Below are positions 13,873 to 17,039 of a DNA stretch of 17,039 nt, one piece after another. The notes below the pieces were generated by a model that saw only the letters and a program-made list of their open reading frames with translations, was not told the DNA's origin and searched no databases. Source of the DNA: Chlamydiia bacterium (lineage in GTDB: Bacteria; Chlamydiota; Chlamydiia; Chlamydiales; FEN-1388); contig PMZB01000191.1 in assembly GCA_003170575.1 (NCBI GenBank), forward strand, positions 1 to 17,039. The letters are read 5' to 3'. The translations under genes and the position numbers were made by a program. Position 1 is the stretch's first letter, and each line of letters opens with the position of its first letter.

Positions 13873-14592
13873 TCAAGATAGTAAATATTCCTGTTTTAGT
13901 TCTTCGTGCTGGGCTTTTTGTTCTTGGGTGAAACTTTCCCAAATCGTCTGGATTCGTTCACGACTATCAGGATGCGGGTCAGGATCGTTCGAAAAGTAGA
14001 AGGAACCGTCGGTGGCCTTTGGGTTTTTTTTAAGCCATGCCATTTCCTTAATCTTCTCTTCAATAGAAAGATATTTACATGCTTCTATATCTGCACGCTT
14101 TTCTCTAAACTGATATGCAGAACGGCCGCCGCGCGCACTAACACAAACAAAATTTGAAACGCCTAAGAAAACTAAGGTTGCAATATAGTTTTGGGCATGT
14201 TCAAGCCTGGTCCAGGTGCTTAAAGCATACCAGGCAGCGCAACCTGCGCCAAAACCTACAACTCCCGCAAAAAGACGTAAACATTTAGAAGACTGGTCAG
14301 CACTGTCATCCTCAAATTTCATATGAGCAATTTCACGTCGCAAGGTAAATTCTTTTGCTACAGAGGTTCCATTAAAACAGTTTTCCGGAAAATTATGATG
14401 CAGGATTAAAGTAGCAACGTCAGATGGTTTGGAAATATGCTGTACAGAGGCAGCTTCTGATGTATTCTCCACGATCTGAATATTTCTCTGAAGCCCCATC
14501 TCCTCTGCCATTCTTTTAATCTCTTCACACGCATTAGGAAAATTTGGAAACATCGTGCTTGGCGCCTTTAAAGTAACGTTAACAGTACTCAT
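13873..14592 (-). CDS. Degenerate M48-type metallopeptidase-like membrane protein
   Basis: A 239-aa protein with the layout of M48 (Ste24/HtpX/Oma1) peptidases. REIAH at 86-90 stands where HEIAH (HExxH) is expected. Two membrane segments follow (about 106-126 and 136-152), then EKRAD at 164-168, the E-x-x-x-D third-ligand motif. HPDSRERIQTI at 207-217 matches the conserved 'HP-x-x-x-x-R-I' element. The first zinc histidine is replaced by Arg86, codon CGT, one transition from CAT. As written it should bind zinc poorly, so it may be a pseudoprotease, a recently inactivated gene, or carry a sequencing error. The N-terminal segment (about 1-80) is not recognised. The ATG at 14592 follows AAGGAAGG. 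It lies 46 nt downstream of the fusion gene. Confidence 0.65.
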   Translation of the reverse strand: MSTVNVTLKAPSTMFPNFPNACEEIKRMAEEMGLQRNIQIVENTSEAASVQHISKPSDVATLILHHNFPENCFNGTSVAKEFTLRREIAHMKFEDDSADQSSKCLRLFAGVVGFGAGCAAWYALSTWTRLEHAQNYIATLVFLGVSNFVCVSARGGRSAYQFREKRADIEACKYLSIEEKIKEMAWLKKNPKATDGSFYFSNDPDPHPDSRERIQTIWESFTQEQKAQHEELKQEYLLS

Positions 14593-14613
14593 AAATACCT
14601 TCCTTAAATAAAA

Positions 14614-14642
14614 AATATACTACCATGATTTAGCGAGGTCAG
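14614..14642 (-). promoter_or_regulatory. Weak candidate promoter of the M48-like gene
   Basis: On the minus strand CTGACC (14637-14642, overlapping the fusion gene stop) and TATATT (14614-14619) are 17 bp apart. The -35 matches only in part. Confidence 0.3.
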
Positions 14643-17005
14643 CTCTGCATGCTATAGACAGGGCTTTCCCGAGCACTCTTATTCAAATCTTCCGTGGCCA
14701 AGATCAAGCTGCTTGCTGTCCATCCTTGGCTAGGATCTCCGCATTGAACAGCAGAACCAGAAGGATCTTGAGCGTACCATTCACCTAGACCTGGTAATTT
14801 CATCAGTTTCTCAGCCTGTTGTTCTGCCATTTCAAGAGAAGCTCGGGTGCCCATAGCAATGAGTGCTCTTACAACCGTCCAACTAATGTGGGGCCAAACG
14901 ACACGGCCGTGAACAGTATCAAGAAGCTCTTTTTCACGATCGTTCGTACCACTAATCGGAATAAACACCTCCACACCAATTGGCGAATCGTTTTTCTTAA
15001 AACATTCAACCACCTGATCATATTGCTCCTGCGGAACGAGCCCCAGTAAAACAGCTCGAGCTAGTGATTGGGGATCTATCTGCTTACCATGGATAAAGTC
15101 GGGATTGTGTTTGATAATAAGCGGAATGATTGGGGTAGAGACAATTGGAGAGACAAGTCCTGCCGGCAGCTCTCCGGGGCGCTCAGCAATCGCTCGCTTA
15201 CCTGGTACAAAATCTATGGGTGAGAAAACCCCATCTCGCATAAAGAAAGTCTTTTTGATAGCAGGCTCTAGATCATGTGCGGCCTCAGTCAGAATTGTTT
15301 CAAGAGGTTTGGAACATGCAGCCAACTCTTCCAGGCGTTTTGGAACTTCTTTTTTACAGAAAGAAGCTCTATGGCCCTCAATAGCGTCTTTGATATATTG
15401 CCGCAGCGCCGTTTTCTCAAGGATTTTTGCCTGAGACGCAAGAGTTTGCAGCACCTCATACCAAAACAGAGCATTGGTACAGGTCTTGCTATCGTAGAGC
15501 AAGTCGGCAAAGGTGTCTCGACAGTCACATCCAATTGGCAACCCATCCTTTGGATCAAGCACATTCATATGCAGGTAAAAAAGAGCGTTGGCCAAGGGTT
15601 TGGCAAAAAAGTGAAGAATCTCCGCTGCCTGTGACTCATCACACGTGCGTATCACCTGAAACAAGGAACGGATAAAGTGGATTTCAGCATCGTTGGTTCC
15701 AGGAGTAATATCAAAAAGTTTCCCCTCCATGAATCGTCGAAGAGAAAATGAAGGGCCAGGAACAGCGCTATCTTTCGTTGTATCTAGAAGATTCTTTCGG
15801 AAGACAAGCAGTTGAACGTAGAAATTTCGAAGATCTTGTACTTGACAATCAGTAAGAGTTGGTGGCTCTTTCGAAGGCACGCCAGAGGGGGTTGGAAAGG
15901 AGGCAAGTACATCCGGGCATTTTGTCTTGCAATAGTTCCACAGCTGCGTCATCCAAGAAGCACCGAGGCGTTGCAAAAGAAAATCTTTTTCCTTTTCTTG
16001 AGGAATACAAACAATTGGTATACGGCCGAAGGAGTTAACTTGTTCATACCCATCGTTATACATCTCATGGGTAGAGCGCTGTTGCTCAGCGAGCGTACGA
16101 AGGGCATCCAGCACAGTGTCCGTGTGCCCTTGCTTTAAATAGGCGGCAGTCATGTAGTCAAGATCTCTGGTCCAGAGCATATTTTTGTACCGCGCACCCA
16201 ACGAAGCAACCGCTCCTGCAAGAGCGCAGCCGTCGAGCATGCTGCGAGCCTCATTAAATTTATCTAATCGACACACGGCACACGTCAGAGCTTCGCGCAG
16301 AAATTGTGCTCGTGTATATTTACCCCCGGTTAGTTCCTTGTACAAATCTTTTCCAGCATTAACCATAGGCATGATTTTATCATGATACTCTTTAACTTGC
16401 TGGTCAAATTCACACTGCAATGTCTTAAGTTGCTCATCAAATTCAAACTGCAATTTCTGAACTTGCTCCTCAGATTCACACTGCAATTTCTGAGCATCAA
16501 ATTCACGCTTCAATTTTAGAATTGGCTCATCTAATTCACTTAATTTCTTCTTATAGACAAATGGGAATTGCACACCCTTTCCTCGTACAATAATGGGGAA
16601 TTCTCCTCTACCATCACTACTTACGGCTGTTACACATAGGTCAGCCCAAGTCCCTTGTTCTTCCTGCGCCAACCCATTTTCCATTCCAACTGCATAATAG
16701 ACTCGCTCTTTTTTCCAAAGAGTGGGTTTTACTTCCCCCCAACAACAATCTTTCATTCGGTTAAGAGCACCAAAACAGGTTTGTGCTACTCCAAATGGCT
16801 GGCCCTTGGCTTCTGGGGATTTCCACCTGGCTTCTGGAGATATCCACCCCCTGTCTCCGATCCCTGGATCGGCATCCACGCGCCAGGCCTTAATTTTCGA
16901 TCCTGAGTGGTTGCTGCGGATAGCTTCTTCTGCCGCTTGGCATTTAACTTTGTTTGTTGACCCAACAAAAACAGTTATTTCAGAAGGATTCAAGAAAATA
17001 GACAT
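14639..17005 (-). CDS. Fusion: YjjX/DUF84-type NTP phosphatase plus six-hairpin glycosidase-like domain
   Basis: A 788-aa cytosolic-looking protein. Residues about 10-150 resemble the non-canonical purine NTP phosphatase (inosine/xanthosine triphosphatase, YjjX/DUF84): TVFVGSTNKVK at 11-21, GQPFG at 68-72, FGALNRM at 78-84 and YYAVGMENGL at 103-112. The domain's usual C-terminal helix appears later as LTGGKYTRAQFLREAL (225-240), so residues about 155-215, a charged 11-residue-repeat coiled coil, are inserted within it. From about 265 on, WTRDLDYM (278-285), DGLPIGCDCRDTFADLLYD, a Trp-rich HGRVVWPHISWTVVRAL helix and QGWTASSLILA near the end are typical of alpha/alpha six-hairpin glycosidases. 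NTP cleansing joined to a sugar hydrolase is not an arrangement I know; the linked role is unknown. The ATG at 17005 follows GAGG by 5 nt; the GTG at 17011 is rejected. Confidence 0.75.
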   Translation of the reverse strand: MSIFLNPSEITVFVGSTNKVKCQAAEEAIRSNHSGSKIKAWRVDADPGIGDRGWISPEARWKSPEAKGQPFGVAQTCFGALNRMKDCCWGEVKPTLWKKERVYYAVGMENGLAQEEQGTWADLCVTAVSSDGRGEFPIIVRGKGVQFPFVYKKKLSELDEPILKLKREFDAQKLQCESEEQVQKLQFEFDEQLKTLQCEFDQQVKEYHDKIMPMVNAGKDLYKELTGGKYTRAQFLREALTCAVCRLDKFNEARSMLDGCALAGAVASLGARYKNMLWTRDLDYMTAAYLKQGHTDTVLDALRTLAEQQRSTHEMYNDGYEQVNSFGRIPIVCIPQEKEKDFLLQRLGASWMTQLWNYCKTKCPDVLASFPTPSGVPSKEPPTLTDCQVQDLRNFYVQLLVFRKNLLDTTKDSAVPGPSFSLRRFMEGKLFDITPGTNDAEIHFIRSLFQVIRTCDESQAAEILHFFAKPLANALFYLHMNVLDPKDGLPIGCDCRDTFADLLYDSKTCTNALFWYEVLQTLASQAKILEKTALRQYIKDAIEGHRASFCKKEVPKRLEELAACSKPLETILTEAAHDLEPAIKKTFFMRDGVFSPIDFVPGKRAIAERPGELPAGLVSPIVSTPIIPLIIKHNPDFIHGKQIDPQSLARAVLLGLVPQEQYDQVVECFKKNDSPIGVEVFIPISGTNDREKELLDTVHGRVVWPHISWTVVRALIAMGTRASLEMAEQQAEKLMKLPGLGEWYAQDPSGSAVQCGDPSQGWTASSLILATEDLNKSARESPVYSMQS
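16397..16494 (-). repeat. 33-bp tandem repeats encoding an 11-residue coiled coil
   Basis: Three near-identical units (16397-16429, 16430-16462, 16463 to about 16494) followed by a degenerate partial copy to about 16520. Each encodes an 11-residue unit of the form LQxExxxQxxx. An 11-residue (hendecad) period fits a coiled coil. The units remain in frame within the fusion gene. Confidence 0.75.
16808..16849 (-). repeat. 21-bp tandem duplication in the NTPase domain
   Basis: Two adjacent 21-bp units (16808-16828 and 16829-16849), differing at a few bases, encode WISPEAR and WKSPEAK. They sit just before the conserved GQPFG loop of the NTP phosphatase domain. Confidence 0.7.
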
Positions 17006-17039
17006 AAGCACCTCACATTATTTTTTGAATATTAAGAAT

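Noticed and set aside
13739..13999. 86-codon plus-strand ORF over the end of the M48-like gene
   Set aside because: Half of it is antisense to the M48-like coding sequence and the rest is the complement of the more natural 40-codon minus-strand frame; no ribosome binding site.
16397..16520. Possible CRISPR-like repeat tract
   Set aside because: The 33-bp units are directly adjacent with no spacers, stay in frame and encode a coiled coil.
1..17039. tRNA, rRNA, riboswitch and attachment sites
   Set aside because: Intergenic gaps are short (longest about 270 bp) and none showed a cloverleaf, conserved riboswitch core or att-like duplication.

Overview
This looks like an accessory stretch of a chromosome from an environmental (Chlamydia-like) member of the Chlamydiae. 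The assignment is an inference. It rests on moderate-to-low GC, strong GGAGG-type ribosome binding sites, several lineage-restricted hypothetical proteins, a small protein with an Inc-like paired hydrophobic domain, and exported enzymes of the kind host-associated bacteria carry. No housekeeping marker gene, tRNA, rRNA, insertion sequence or CRISPR array was seen, so the genus cannot be fixed.

Layout, left to right. (1) Positions 1-1751, plus strand: an Inc-like small membrane protein and a CgeB-type glycosyltransferase that ends inside a terminator-like hairpin. (2) 1772-3648, minus strand: two unrecognised proteins of 132 and 441 aa, with a possible 31-codon ORF between them. (3) 3821-5618, minus strand: a translationally coupled pair, a proline-iminopeptidase-like alpha/beta hydrolase followed by a metallo-beta-lactamase-fold hydrolase. 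They are driven from a divergent promoter region at about 5590-5670. (4) 5671-7009, plus strand: three tightly coupled genes joined by ATGA overlaps, namely a flavin-reductase-like FMN protein, a stand-alone piece resembling the end of the neutral ceramidase catalytic domain, and an unrecognised protein. (5) 6966-11651, minus strand: hemerythrin-like protein, nucleotidyltransferase, exported PARG/macrodomain-like ADP-ribosyl hydrolase, exported GH130-like beta-propeller protein, and CrtI-like FAD oxidoreductase. These form one or two operons, with an internal promoter in front of the PARG-like gene. (6) 11906-12992, plus strand: a PRiA4_ORF3-family protein with two zinc clusters and a small two-helix membrane protein. 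(7) 13003-17005, minus strand: an exported PsbP-like protein, a degenerate M48-type metallopeptidase, and a 788-aa fusion of a YjjX/DUF84-type NTP phosphatase with a six-hairpin glycosidase-like domain.

The most notable items are the DUF84-glycosidase fusion, whose NTPase domain appears split by an inserted 11-residue-repeat coiled coil; the signal-peptide-bearing PARG-like enzyme coupled by a GTGA overlap to a nucleotidyltransferase; and the M48-like protein whose HExxH motif reads RExxH, one transition away from intact. Together with the GH130-like protein, the window suggests enzymes acting on host-derived ADP-ribose, nucleotides and glycans, but substrates are not proven by sequence alone. 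All family names come from motif recognition by eye; no database search was run.
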